NCBI RefSeq assembly: GCF_000819885.1
Contig: NZ_CDBO01000075.1
Location: 21,272-85,271 of the forward strand
Length of the DNA: 64,000 nucleotides
Direction: 5' to 3'
Source: Aeromonas fluvialis
GTDB taxonomy: Bacteria > Pseudomonadota > Gammaproteobacteria > Enterobacterales > Aeromonadaceae
Part shown: positions 1 through 8,673 of the stretch, in pieces
Position numbering within the stretch: the first letter of the stretch is position 1
Layout: each line of letters starts with the position of its first letter
Notes under the pieces: model-generated
Seen by the model: only the letters and a program-made list of their open reading frames with translations
Database searches by the model: none
What the model was told of the DNA's origin: nothing
Made by a program: the position numbers and the translations under genes

Positions 1-498
1 ATTGGCGCCGGTCGAGTAGCCACCGAGCCATATGTTGTCCACCTCTTGCCGCAGCAGTGAGACTTGATGAGCGACACTCTCTTGCCACTGCGTATCGGAG
101 GCCAGCTGCAAGTCACCGACCTTGCTGCCGTGCCCCGGCAGTAACATGGTTCTGACCAGATAGCCTTGCTGGCTCAGATGCCGGGCAATATCGACAAAAG
201 AATAGGGGGAATCACCCAATCCGTGTACCAGCAAGATACCGTCCCCATTGGGTGTGTGTGGGCGAAATTCACGGGGGGCGTTGACACTGATTTCATACGC
301 TTTGTCTGCACCGACAACGTAGCGCTCGACCTGCAGCCAATCGGTGGTCTCTTTTACATATTCGGAGAAACTAGGCTGCCTGAAATCGGGCAAGGTCGCT
401 GCTGCTTGATAATAGGGGGGCTCGGTGCCGTTTAGCTCACAACCGCCCAGTGCCAATAGTGGTACGCTGAGTAGCAGCTGTTTGACTCTATGGTTCAT
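1..498 (-). CDS. alpha/beta hydrolase lipoprotein, 3' end cut by window edge
   Basis: Reading from the ATG at 498, the frame stays open for 166 codons to the window edge, so the C-terminus is missing. Residues 1-20 form a lipoprotein signal with a lipobox ending in Leu-Gly-Gly-Cys20. An oxyanion-type HGLG follows near residue 92, then PGHGSK near 121 and the nucleophile elbow GYSTG with Ser162. This order is typical of the lysophospholipase/esterase branch of the alpha/beta hydrolase fold, so the product is probably an outer- or inner-membrane-anchored esterase. AGGAGGAATAG immediately precedes the start. It is divergent from the LysR gene at 701, which could regulate it. The substrate cannot be told from the sequence. 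Confidence 0.8.
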   Translation of the reverse strand, partial: MNHRVKQLLLSVPLLALGGCELNGTEPPYYQAAATLPDFRQPSFSEYVKETTDWLQVERYVVGADKAYEISVNAPREFRPHTPNGDGILLVHGLGDSPYSFVDIARHLSQQGYLVRTMLLPGHGSKVGDLQLASDTQWQESVAHQVSLLRQEVDNIWLGGYSTGAN

Positions 499-650
499 CT
501 ATTCCTCCTGCTCTTTCGTTCATGCCAGGCAAGATGACAGGCTGTCATCGCAGCGGTATCACGGAGGGCTCCGGTCAGTGCCGAGGTACGGCTCCTCGTG
601 GCAATACTGCATGGTGGCGCAGAAAAACAGGTTATCTTATTTTAAAATGA

Positions 651-677
651 GTAAATACTGCATAATATTGCGTTTAC
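651..677. promoter_or_regulatory. candidate LysR operator/promoter region
   Basis: AT-rich stretch between the divergent hydrolase and LysR genes. GTAAA at 651 and TTTAC ending at 677 form an inverted repeat with a 17-nt spacer, and TACTGCATAA and TACTGTTGCATAA repeat nearby. LysR regulators usually bind such dyads next to their own gene. No binding site is established for this protein. Confidence 0.3.
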
Positions 678-700
678 TGTTGCATAAAATGAGCATATTA

Positions 701-1615
701 ATGGATCGACTCACCGCCCTTCAGGTCTTTGTGACCGTTGTCGAACGCGGTAGCCTCAGCGCTGCCGCCGAGCAACTGGATATATCGCGCGCGATGGTAT
801 CGCGTTATCTGGCTGAACTGGAGCGGTGGATGGGGGCGAGGCTGCTGCACCGCACTACCCGTCGCCAGAGTCTGACCAGCGCCGGAGAAGAAGCCCTCAC
901 GCGTGCTCGGGCCATGCTCGCAATTGGCGACGAGATGGCACATCTGGCGATCCAGCATGATGCATCCCCCAAGGGACAGCTGCGGGTCACATGTAGCTAT
1001 GCACTGGCCGATGCGTTTTTGATCCCCGCCGTCCACGACTATCTAACCCGCTGGCCGGGAACGTCCATTGATATCATGCTGGCTGACCGCACCGTCAATC
1101 TGGTGGAGGAGCGAATTGATCTGGCCCTGCGGATCACCAATGATCTCGACCCGAATCTAGTTGCCCGCCAGCTCGGGGTATGCCGCTCGGTGATCTGTGC
1201 CAGCCCCACCTATCTGATGGCCCATGGCGCCCCACAACATGTGCATGATCTCGCGCTGCATAATTGCCTCACCTATGCGTACTTTGGCAAGAGCCTGTGG
1301 CATTTTGCCGGAGCGGATGGCCCGGTCTCTGTGCCAGTGGGAGGAAATCTGAGTGGCAATATCTCCAACCTGCTACTGCGTGCCACCTTGCTGGGGACGG
1401 GGATCAGCATGCAGCCTTTGGGGTCGGTCGCACCGTTCATCGAACGGGGTGAACTTGTGCCGTTGCTCACCGCTTACCAGCCACAACTGTTGGGCATCCA
1501 TGCCGTCTATAACACGCGTAAGCAGATGTCACCGTTACTGCGCAGTTTCCTCGATTTTCTGGTCGAAACTATGCGTGATGATCCCATCTGGCAGGAGAGC
1601 GCCCCTGCAAGGTAG
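701..1615 (+). CDS. LysR family transcriptional regulator
   Basis: A 304-residue LysR-type regulator. The N-terminus MDRLTALQVFVTVVERGS is the standard beginning of the winged HTH, with the helix-turn-helix at about residues 17-37 (SLSAAAEQLDISRAMVSRYL). The remaining 200 residues form the inducer-binding domain. Length is normal for the family. The frame is open from 425, but only the 689 or 701 ATG gives a family-like N-terminus; I chose 701. It is divergent from the lipoprotein hydrolase at 1-498, the usual arrangement for a LysR target. It looks like the CrgA/AaeR-type subgroup. The effector is unknown. Confidence 0.9.
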   Translation: MDRLTALQVFVTVVERGSLSAAAEQLDISRAMVSRYLAELERWMGARLLHRTTRRQSLTSAGEEALTRARAMLAIGDEMAHLAIQHDASPKGQLRVTCSYALADAFLIPAVHDYLTRWPGTSIDIMLADRTVNLVEERIDLALRITNDLDPNLVARQLGVCRSVICASPTYLMAHGAPQHVHDLALHNCLTYAYFGKSLWHFAGADGPVSVPVGGNLSGNISNLLLRATLLGTGISMQPLGSVAPFIERGELVPLLTAYQPQLLGIHAVYNTRKQMSPLLRSFLDFLVETMRDDPIWQESAPAR

Positions 1616-1647
1616 TTCGCCACATGTTTAGCAGATGCCCCGTAAAC

Positions 1648-1667
1648 CCTCGCCCAATCGGGCGGGG
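1648..1667. other. GC-rich stem-loop at end of IS200-like remnant
   Basis: An 8-bp stem (one G-T pair) with loop AATC lies just downstream of the transposase fragment and between two convergent genes. IS200/IS605 ends carry such imperfect palindromes, but the structure could equally be a terminator. There is no T-run on either side. Confidence 0.45.
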
Positions 1668-1679
1668 AGATAAGGGGAG

Positions 1680-1964
1680 CTAATTTTGTGTGTTCTGCGA
1701 GGCCACATACGCCTTGAGCGTTTCAATAGTGGCCCCGCCAGCACTGCAAGCAAAGTAAGAGCGCGACCACAGCACCCCACTATTACTCTGCTTTCGTAGG
1801 TGCGTATTCAATATGCGAATGTGGCGGCTGCTGACCGACTTCAAATTATTGACCAATACACTGACGGCCAACTTCGGCGGATAGGCTACCAGTAGATGAA
1901 CGTGATCGGCTTCGCCATCCATCTCCAGAATGTCGATCTCCCACTTCTTTGCCGCAGATAACAA
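1680..1964 (-). pseudogene. IS200/IS605 family TnpA transposase, N-terminally truncated
   Basis: This 94-residue open stretch matches the C-terminal two thirds of a Y1 HUH transposase. It has the metal-binding HUH motif as DHVHLLV, the NNLKSVSSRHIR helix, and the catalytic-tyrosine helix region LKAYVASQ. Full-length TnpA proteins are about 140-155 residues and begin with the conserved region before YRRKV; those roughly 45 residues are absent. The only start codon is a TTG inside the domain. It abuts the stop of the gene ending at 1985. It is interpreted as an inactive remnant with no partner TnpB. Confidence 0.8.
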
Positions 1965-1984
1965 TCATGCCCTTAAGCGGGATG

Positions 1985-2473
1985 TCACCAGGGATAGGTA
2001 ACGCCGGGCCACTCGGCCCAAGGCACTTCTCGCCCCGGCAGACGGGGTTCTGGCCACTGCCACACCTTGGCGAGCCAGTCGCGCAGCTGAGCCTCCAGCT
2101 CCTCATCCGTGATGGGCGCCTCGGCCACCTTCCAGAAGAAGAGTTCCACCTCTACCTCCGGCAACACCGAGGGGTAGAGATAAACCCCGCCCCAGAATTG
2201 CGGCTCCCGATCCGGACTCCAAAGGCCATAGGCAAAAGACCGCTTGGCCAGAAACTCCGACTGCTGCCACGCCATATCCCCTTCGTGCTGACTCAGGCTG
2301 AAGTTGGCGGAGGGCCAGATATCATTCGGGCGAAACAGTTGATGAAGCTGTTCGCGCTCGCGCAGGATGGCGACAAACTCCACCACAGCCTGGGCAGGGG
2401 TGGCAGGCAGCAGCAAGAAATCCGGGTGCCGATAGGCCTTCGGCACCCGAAACCGTTTGGGCAGACTCAGCAT
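1985..2473 (-). CDS. conserved hypothetical protein, GNAT-like
   Basis: A 162-residue soluble protein. The pattern FAYGLWSPDREPQFWGGVYL followed by an acidic strand-helix region resembles the central sheet of GNAT acetyltransferases, but no clear acetyl-CoA loop (Q/R-x-x-G-x-G/A) is visible, so the fold call is tentative. It shares one base with the stop of the YdiJ-type gene upstream (TGATG), so the two are almost certainly translationally coupled. It may act on a related metabolite or be a passenger. The function is unknown. Confidence 0.7.
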   Translation of the reverse strand: MLSLPKRFRVPKAYRHPDFLLLPATPAQAVVEFVAILREREQLHQLFRPNDIWPSANFSLSQHEGDMAWQQSEFLAKRSFAYGLWSPDREPQFWGGVYLYPSVLPEVEVELFFWKVAEAPITDEELEAQLRDWLAKVWQWPEPRLPGREVPWAEWPGVTYPW

Positions 2474-5400
2474 CAGAGCAGCTCCAGCAGGGCCTGCAAT
2501 GGATGTTTAAGCTTTTCCCCCTCCATTCGCTTGACCTGGCTACGGCAAGAGTAGCCGGTGGCCAGACAGCGTCCCTTGGGCAGACGAGCGAGTGGCTCGG
2601 CCCAGCTCAGCCCATAAATTCCCTTGGAATTCTCTACCTGTTTGACGTCGTGACCATAGGTGCCCGCCATGCCGCAGCAGCCCACCGAGACCGGCTGCAA
2701 GCTGGCCCCGAAACGGCCAAACAGAGTGATCCAGTCGCCATGGGTCGAGGGCTTGGCGGTCTTCTCGGTGCAGTGAGCGAACAGATACCAGGGCTCGGGT
2801 TCACTCCCCTCCCCGCTCTTTGCCTTGTCGCCGCTAACAGGCAGTTGATCTGCCGGCAGCGATAGCAGCCACTCCTGTGGCAGCAACACCTGAAAATCAC
2901 CGCGAGCCGACCCCAGCGCCTTGGCATACTCGTCGCGATAGCAGAGCACCATGGCCGGATCCACCCCCACCATGGGAATGCCAAGCGCCGCCACCTTGTT
3001 GAGGAACTGGGCACTGTTGGCGGCGGTGCGGGCAAACGCGCGCAGGAACCCCTTGATATGCTGGGGCTTGCCGTTGGGTTTGAACGGCAGCAGATAGGGC
3101 TGGAACCCGAGCTTGCTGGCGAGTTTCACCAGGTCGCGCACCACGGGAGCGTCGTAATAACTGGTAAAGGGATCCTGCACAATGAGCAACACCTTCTGGC
3201 GCTGTTCGGCGCTCATCCGCTCCAGCCCCGGCAGGTCGAAGTAGCGGGCGCGATGGTCACGTAGCGCCTCGGCCAGGGTCGGCACGCTCAGAAGTGGCAC
3301 ATCCACCATGCCGATGCTCTTCTCGGTCGCCTTCTGGGCCCACTCTTTTTCGAGGAAGAAGTTGACCAGCTTCGGCGCCTTGGCAAGCAGCGGCGCATAG
3401 CTCTCCACCGTGCCGACGAAGTAATCCTTGGGGGCACGCAGGTAGCGGCCGTGATAAAGCTGCATAAAACGGGCGCGAAAATCGGGCACATCCACCTTGA
3501 TCGGGCACTGGCTGGTGCACGCCTTGCACGCAAGACAGCCGGCCATCGCCTCCATCACCTCGTGGGAGAAATCATACTCCCCGCGCTGTTTGGCCCAGCT
3601 GTTGCGCACCTTGTCCACCAGCTGTTTGAAACGCACACCACCGGATTGCAGCGCCACCTCTTCCGCCAGCGGATCAAACCCCTGCTCCGCCAGCTGGCGT
3701 AACCACTCGCGCATCAGGCCCGCCCGCCCCTTGGGGGAGTGACGGCGATCGCGACTGATCTTGACCGAGGGGCACATGGGGGAGTCGGTCTCGAAGGTGA
3801 AGCACAGACCATTGCCGTTGCAGTCCAGGGCCCGGGTGTAGCTGGTACGCACCGCCAGCGGGATCTGGCGGTCAAACTTGCCACGCTTGGGGCCATCCAC
3901 CGAGACCAGCTCGGCGCCACTGCCATACGGCACGCAGATCTTGCCCGGGTTGATGCGGTTGGCCGGGTCGAACGCTCCCTTGACCCGCTGCAGCTCCTCC
4001 CACAGCTCGCCAAAGAAGGCGGGGCTGTATTCGGAGCGAAAGCCCTTGCCGTGCTCGCCCCACATCAGGCCGCCATATTTGGCGGTGAGCGCCACCACCT
4101 GATCGGAGATGCGGCGCAGCAGCACTTCCTGCTCGGGATCGCACAAATCCAGCGCCGGGCGCACATGCAGCACACCGGCATCGACGTGGCCGAACATGCC
4201 GTAGTCGAGACCGTGGCCGTCCAGCAGGGCGCGAAACTCCATGATGAAATCGGCCAGTGACTCTGGCGGCACGGCGGTATCTTCAGTGAAGGCCACCGGC
4301 TTCTTGCGCCCTTCGGCGTTGCCCAGCAGCCCCACCGACTTCTTGCGCATGGTGTAGATGGTCTCGATGCTTGGCAGGTGGTCACACACCTGATAGCCGA
4401 TGATCCCCGCCTCACCCTTGGCCAACAGCCCCTCGATACGGCGGCAGAGCTCCGCCACCTTGGCCTTGTGTTCTGCCTCATCGGTATCGGCAAACTCGAC
4501 GATGTTGAGCCCCTGCAGATCCTTGCCGGGCACATCCTGAATAAGCTCTTTCACCGAATGCCAGATGATGTCGGCGCGTGCCAGCCCCAATACCCGGGAA
4601 TCCACCGTTTCCACCGAGAGAGCTTGCGCCTGCACCATAAAGGGAGCGTTGCGCAGGGCGGAGGGGAAGCTGTCGTACTTGACGTTGACCAGGGTGCGGT
4701 AGCGCGGGATCGGTGTGATGTTGAGTCTGGCTTCGGTGATAAAACCCAGAGACCCTTCCGAGCCACACAGCACCCGGCTCACATCCAGCGTATCTGTGTC
4801 GGGTTGATAGAGGTGCTTGAGATCGTAGCCGGTCAGAAAGCGGTTGAGCTTGGGGAAGGTCGCCTCGATGTCGGCTCGGCGCTCCTTGCCGATGCGATAG
4901 AGGGTGCGATAGATCTCCCCTTCCCGATTCTCCAGCGTCAGCTTGTCGGCCAGTCGCTCACCGGTCAGCGGCTCTGTGGCCATGATGTCGCCATTCTCCA
5001 GCACCGCTTTGAGGCCCTGCACGTGATCCGAGGTTTTGCCGTAAACCAGTGACCCCTGCCCCGAGGCATCGGTGTTGATCATGCCCCCTAAGGTGGCGCG
5101 GTTGGAGGTGGAAAGATCCGGCGAGAAGAAGTAGCCGTGGGGCTTCAAGTAGGCGTTGAGCTGGTCTTTCACCACCCCGGCCTGGGCCCGCACCCACCCC
5201 TCTTCCAGATTAATTTCCATGATCTGGTTCATATAACGGGAGAGATCGACGATAATGCCGCCGCCCAATGACTGACCATTGGTGCCGGTACCGCCACCGC
5301 GAGGAAAAAAACTCAAGGAGGCGAACGCCGGCTCAGCGGCCAGCTTGAGCATTGCTGCTATGTCGTCCGCACTGCGCGGATAGAGAACCGCCTGAGGTAC

Positions 5401-5550
5401 TACCTGATAGACGCTGTTATCCGTCGCCATCGCCAACCGGCTTGCATAAGACTTTTCGATATCACCACGAAATGCGCTGCGCTCTAGCAACTCAAGAAAC
5501 TGCAGGGTTGCGGGTGACAAACTGTCCTGGTAATCGAGTCTCGGGATCAT
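2473..5550 (-). CDS. ydiJ: YdiJ-type FAD/4Fe-4S D-2-hydroxyacid dehydrogenase
   Basis: A 1025-residue flavoprotein of the YdiJ family, whose members oxidise D-2-hydroxyglutarate and related D-2-hydroxyacids. In order: a PCMH/FAD_binding_4 domain (PRGGGTGTNGQSLGGG near residues 83-98), an FAD-oxidase C-terminal domain ending with a GEHGKG-type segment, a ferredoxin-like CLACKACTSQCP near residue 670, and a C-terminal CCG domain with GCCGMAGTYGHD near 957. The start at 5550 was chosen because MIPRLDYQ aligns with E. coli YdiJ and AAGGA precedes it; the frame is open to 5625. Overlap by one base with the next gene indicates an operon. Confidence 0.93.
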   Translation of the reverse strand: MIPRLDYQDSLSPATLQFLELLERSAFRGDIEKSYASRLAMATDNSVYQVVPQAVLYPRSADDIAAMLKLAAEPAFASLSFFPRGGGTGTNGQSLGGGIIVDLSRYMNQIMEINLEEGWVRAQAGVVKDQLNAYLKPHGYFFSPDLSTSNRATLGGMINTDASGQGSLVYGKTSDHVQGLKAVLENGDIMATEPLTGERLADKLTLENREGEIYRTLYRIGKERRADIEATFPKLNRFLTGYDLKHLYQPDTDTLDVSRVLCGSEGSLGFITEARLNITPIPRYRTLVNVKYDSFPSALRNAPFMVQAQALSVETVDSRVLGLARADIIWHSVKELIQDVPGKDLQGLNIVEFADTDEAEHKAKVAELCRRIEGLLAKGEAGIIGYQVCDHLPSIETIYTMRKKSVGLLGNAEGRKKPVAFTEDTAVPPESLADFIMEFRALLDGHGLDYGMFGHVDAGVLHVRPALDLCDPEQEVLLRRISDQVVALTAKYGGLMWGEHGKGFRSEYSPAFFGELWEELQRVKGAFDPANRINPGKICVPYGSGAELVSVDGPKRGKFDRQIPLAVRTSYTRALDCNGNGLCFTFETDSPMCPSVKISRDRRHSPKGRAGLMREWLRQLAEQGFDPLAEEVALQSGGVRFKQLVDKVRNSWAKQRGEYDFSHEVMEAMAGCLACKACTSQCPIKVDVPDFRARFMQLYHGRYLRAPKDYFVGTVESYAPLLAKAPKLVNFFLEKEWAQKATEKSIGMVDVPLLSVPTLAEALRDHRARYFDLPGLERMSAEQRQKVLLIVQDPFTSYYDAPVVRDLVKLASKLGFQPYLLPFKPNGKPQHIKGFLRAFARTAANSAQFLNKVAALGIPMVGVDPAMVLCYRDEYAKALGSARGDFQVLLPQEWLLSLPADQLPVSGDKAKSGEGSEPEPWYLFAHCTEKTAKPSTHGDWITLFGRFGASLQPVSVGCCGMAGTYGHDVKQVENSKGIYGLSWAEPLARLPKGRCLATGYSCRSQVKRMEGEKLKHPLQALLELL

Positions 5551-5635
5551 GAATCCTTGTTCCCATCCTTTGCTTGATGCCGGCACGCCGGCGACAACGA
5601 CTGGCCAGCCGCCTGTCAATGGCAATCAGGCCAGT

Positions 5636-5653
5636 CCGCTCACATGTGAGCGG
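5636..5653. promoter_or_regulatory. perfect 18-bp palindrome in divergent promoter region
   Basis: CCGCTCACATGTGAGCGG is a perfect 18-bp palindrome between the ydiJ-type gene (starts at 5550, minus) and the cation transporter (starts at 5718, plus). It touches a second inverted repeat, GACTGGCC at 5599 and GGCCAGTC at 5629-5636. Perfect symmetry in a divergent promoter fits a dimeric repressor site; the regulator is unknown. Confidence 0.45.
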
Positions 5654-5717
5654 GCAGTATATCAGCTAGAAAACCGCTTGCGCTTGGCAATATTCACCAT
5701 TTGAAAGGAGGACTTTT

Positions 5718-6644
5718 ATGGCTCACCACAGCCATGTTATCAGTACGCTGGTCACCACCGAAAAACAGGCGCTTACCCTGTCGCTGTTCGGTTGTATCAC
5801 CTTTGCCATCTTCGGCATCGGCTACGGCCTCTTCGTCGGTTCCAACGCCATCATGCTCGACGGTATCTTCACCCTGTTCAGCATGGGCATGACCGGCCTC
5901 GGTCTTGTTACCGCCTATCTCGTTACCCGCCCTTCCGATGCGCGCTTCCAGTATGGCTACGCCCACTTCGAGCCCATCACCAACGTCATCAATGGCACCA
6001 TTATTCTGCTGCTCTGCCTTGGTGCTCTCTATAGCGGCATCACCACCCTGCTGGATGGCGGACGGGAGATCGATCTCGGCCACGCCCTTATCTATGCCGC
6101 CGTCTCCACCTTCTTCTGCGCCATCATCTATCGCATCGAAGCCCAGGTCGCCGAGCAGGTAGACTCCGAGCTGGTGCGGGTCGACTCCAAGGAGTGGCTG
6201 GTAGATACCCTGCTCAGCGCCACCCTGCTTATCGGTTTCGTGGTCGCCATCGGCCTCGATGCCATCGGCTACGGCCAATACAACCGCTACATAGACCCGG
6301 TGCTGGTCTCGCTGCTGGCCCTCTGCGCTACTCTCATTCCCATCAAGGTGCTCGGTCGCAACCTGCGAGAAGTGTTGAAAATCGCCCCCAAGGGGGATGT
6401 GCCACGGCAAGTCGAGCAGGAGATCGAGGCGCTGCGCCAGCGCCACGGCATCGAGTGCTACAGCCATCTGGCCAAAAGCGGTCGCCGCTTCGATCTGGAA
6501 TTGAACATTCTGGTGGCACCGGGTCAGGAGTGGCCCGTCGAACGTCAGGATGCCCTGCGTCAGGAGCTCTGGTCTCGCCTCGGCGACACCCTGGGGGATG
6601 CCTGGCTATCGGTCTGTTTCACCCGCGAAAAGCGCTGGTTGTAA
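5718..6644 (+). CDS. cation diffusion facilitator family transporter
   Basis: A 308-residue inner-membrane protein of the CDF family (divalent cation/proton antiport, usually Zn, Co, Fe or Mn). It has the expected six hydrophobic segments, the SNAIMLDGIFTLFSM helix with the metal-site Asp, the family motif FQYGYAHFEP, and a second metal-site helix carrying VDSKEWLVD. The soluble C-terminal domain follows. AAAGGAGG lies six bases before the ATG. The metal specificity cannot be told. The gene is divergent from ydiJ, across a perfect palindrome. Confidence 0.9.
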   Translation: MAHHSHVISTLVTTEKQALTLSLFGCITFAIFGIGYGLFVGSNAIMLDGIFTLFSMGMTGLGLVTAYLVTRPSDARFQYGYAHFEPITNVINGTIILLLCLGALYSGITTLLDGGREIDLGHALIYAAVSTFFCAIIYRIEAQVAEQVDSELVRVDSKEWLVDTLLSATLLIGFVVAIGLDAIGYGQYNRYIDPVLVSLLALCATLIPIKVLGRNLREVLKIAPKGDVPRQVEQEIEALRQRHGIECYSHLAKSGRRFDLELNILVAPGQEWPVERQDALRQELWSRLGDTLGDAWLSVCFTREKRWL

Positions 6645-6721
6645 CGACCGCACGGGGGAGCGCGGCACGGCCCCTCCCCCTGTCTCATCACAACCCCATC
6701 ACGCCCCGCTCACGCTGCACT

Positions 6722-6734
6722 TGCCAAATTGGCA
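6722..6734. promoter_or_regulatory. 13-nt palindrome upstream of terC-like gene
   Basis: TGCCAA-A-TTGGCA is a perfect dyad in the 298-bp gap (6645-6942) between the CDF gene and the TerC-type gene. No gene is visible in this gap, only this possible operator. Confidence 0.25.
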
Positions 6735-6942
6735 TCAGTCGTTATCATCAGGGCTCATTTTTAACCCGAGGTTTTATTGCCCATCATGGACAATCCCCGA
6801 AGTTGCCCTTCGTTTCTTCCCGTCAAAACCTATCTCTATCTGCTTAATCAGCGCCTCTGAATAACGTCATAGCCCTGCTGTCACTACGGCCGTCGTGAGC
6901 CGTGCTCACTGCTTGCTCTGTCTGTTTTTATTGAGGTCATAC

Positions 6943-8478
6943 ATGGAATTGCTGCTGGATCCCCATATCTGGATCGGTCTGTTTACCCTGATCATTCTGG
7001 AAATCGTGCTGGGGATCGACAACCTGGTCTTCATCGCCATTTTGGTGAAAAAACTGCCCCCCGCCCAGCGGGACAAGGCGCGCATCATCGGCCTGTCGCT
7101 GGCCCTGCTGATGCGACTTGGACTCTTGAGCGTCATGTCCTGGCTGGTCACTCTGACCGCCCCCATCCTGCATATCTGGGATCACCCCTTCTCCGGTCGG
7201 GATCTGATCCTGATGGGCGGCGGCCTGTTCCTGCTGTTCAAGGCCACCTCCGAGCTCCATGAACGGCTGGAGGCCAAGCCCCAGGAAGATGGCCCAATCG
7301 GTGCCTACGCCAGCTTCGGCGTGGTGATCGCCCAGATCCTGGTGCTGGATGCGGTCTTCTCGCTGGACTCCATCATCACTGCCGTCGGCATGGTGGATGA
7401 GCTGTGGGTGATGATGGCGGCCGTGACCATCGCCATGGTGGTGATGGTGCTCGCTTCCAAACCGCTGACCCGCTTCGTCAACGCCCACCCCACTGTGGTA
7501 GTGCTCTGTCTGAGCTTCCTCTTGATGATCGGCTTCAGCCTGGTGGCAGAAGGCTTCGGCTTCCATATTCCGAAGGGCTACCTCTACGCGGCTATCGGCT
7601 TCTCGGTGCTGATCGAATTTTTCAACCAGCTGGCCCAGCGCAGCGCCATGCGCCACGAGTCCAAACAGCCCCTGCGGGAACGCACCACCGCCGCCATCTT
7701 CAAGCTGATGGGCAGCAAGGCGTATCAACAGCAGGCAGATGATGATCTGGACGCCGCCCCCGCCGCGCCGCTGAGCTTTGGTGAAGAGGAGCGCTATATG
7801 GTGACCGGCGTACTGTCGCTGGCCGAGCGCTCCATTCGCACCATCATGACCCCGCGCTCGGAGATGGCCTGGATCGACATCAACGACTCCAGCGACGAGA
7901 TCCGCGCCCTGCTGAAGCAGGAGCCCCACAGCCTGTTCCCCATTTGTGACGGGGATCTGGACGAGGTGATCGGGGTGGTCAAGGCGCGCGACCTGCTGTT
8001 TGCCTTGAATGAAGGGCAATCTTTGAGCGAACTGGCCAAGCAAAACGATCCCATAATCGTGCCGCAGACCATCAACGTGATCCGCCTGCTGGCGGAGCTG
8101 CGCAAAGCCAAGGGGAGCCTTATTCTGGTCTCCGACGAGTTTGGCGTGATCCAGGGGCTGGTCACCACCCACGATCTGCTGGAGGCTATCGTCGGCGAGC
8201 TGCCCGATGAAGACGAGACCCCCGACATGGTCCGCGATGGAGCTGGCTGGCTCATCAACGGCAGCACCAACATCCACCATGTGGAGCAGGTGCTCGAATA
8301 CGAGGGGCTGGTGAGCGAGAGCGACGAATACGTGACCCTGGCCGGCATGCTGCTCTCCCACTTCGGCACCCTGCCCGCCCCGGGCCAGCAGTTGCAACTG
8401 CAGCAGCTCAACTTCGAGGTGATCGAGGTGAGCGAGCGGCGCATCGAGCGGGTCAGGGTGATGCCAGCCACCAGCTGA
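6943..8478 (+). CDS. TerC family membrane protein with CBS and CorC/HlyC domains
   Basis: A 511-residue protein. Residues 1-240 are the multi-pass TerC domain ([20 protein letters not shown] at the N-terminus, with the acidic intramembrane EIVLGIDN motif). A linker leads to a pair of CBS domains (about 290-410), and a CorC_HlyC transporter-associated domain closes the protein. This is the YoaE/YegH architecture, associated with metal efflux or metalation of exported proteins. The start at 6943 was chosen because the preceding 16 in-frame codons are not TerC-like and TGAGGT lies upstream of this ATG. It is followed by a strong terminator. Confidence 0.9.
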   Translation: MELLLDPHIWIGLFTLIILEIVLGIDNLVFIAILVKKLPPAQRDKARIIGLSLALLMRLGLLSVMSWLVTLTAPILHIWDHPFSGRDLILMGGGLFLLFKATSELHERLEAKPQEDGPIGAYASFGVVIAQILVLDAVFSLDSIITAVGMVDELWVMMAAVTIAMVVMVLASKPLTRFVNAHPTVVVLCLSFLLMIGFSLVAEGFGFHIPKGYLYAAIGFSVLIEFFNQLAQRSAMRHESKQPLRERTTAAIFKLMGSKAYQQQADDDLDAAPAAPLSFGEEERYMVTGVLSLAERSIRTIMTPRSEMAWIDINDSSDEIRALLKQEPHSLFPICDGDLDEVIGVVKARDLLFALNEGQSLSELAKQNDPIIVPQTINVIRLLAELRKAKGSLILVSDEFGVIQGLVTTHDLLEAIVGELPDEDETPDMVRDGAGWLINGSTNIHHVEQVLEYEGLVSESDEYVTLAGMLLSHFGTLPAPGQQLQLQQLNFEVIEVSERRIERVRVMPATS

Positions 8479-8501
8479 CTATCGCCAATAGCATGATAAC
8501 A

Positions 8502-8526
8502 AGAGGGCCTGCGGGCCCTCTTTTAT
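8502..8526 (+). terminator. Rho-independent terminator after terC-like gene
   Basis: AGAGGGCC / GGCCCTCT stem with a TGCG loop followed by TTTATT, 23 bases after the stop codon. Confidence 0.85.
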
Positions 8527-8673
8527 TGTTCGCCTGCAGTACTCATCCTGTCCCCCATCAATGCACCTCTCCCTATTGCTGCGCCAGATACAATTCAATG
8601 GTGCAATTACCCCTCTTTTTCACAACAAGATACCGGCATAGAGTGGCCTCACTGCCACCACAAGGAACTCAAG

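Noticed and set aside
6937..8397. A 486-codon open frame on the minus strand opposite the TerC-type gene
   Set aside because: It is antisense to a well-conserved protein, is rich in His/Gln/Asp as expected of a shadow of a high-GC gene, has no ribosome site and resembles nothing.
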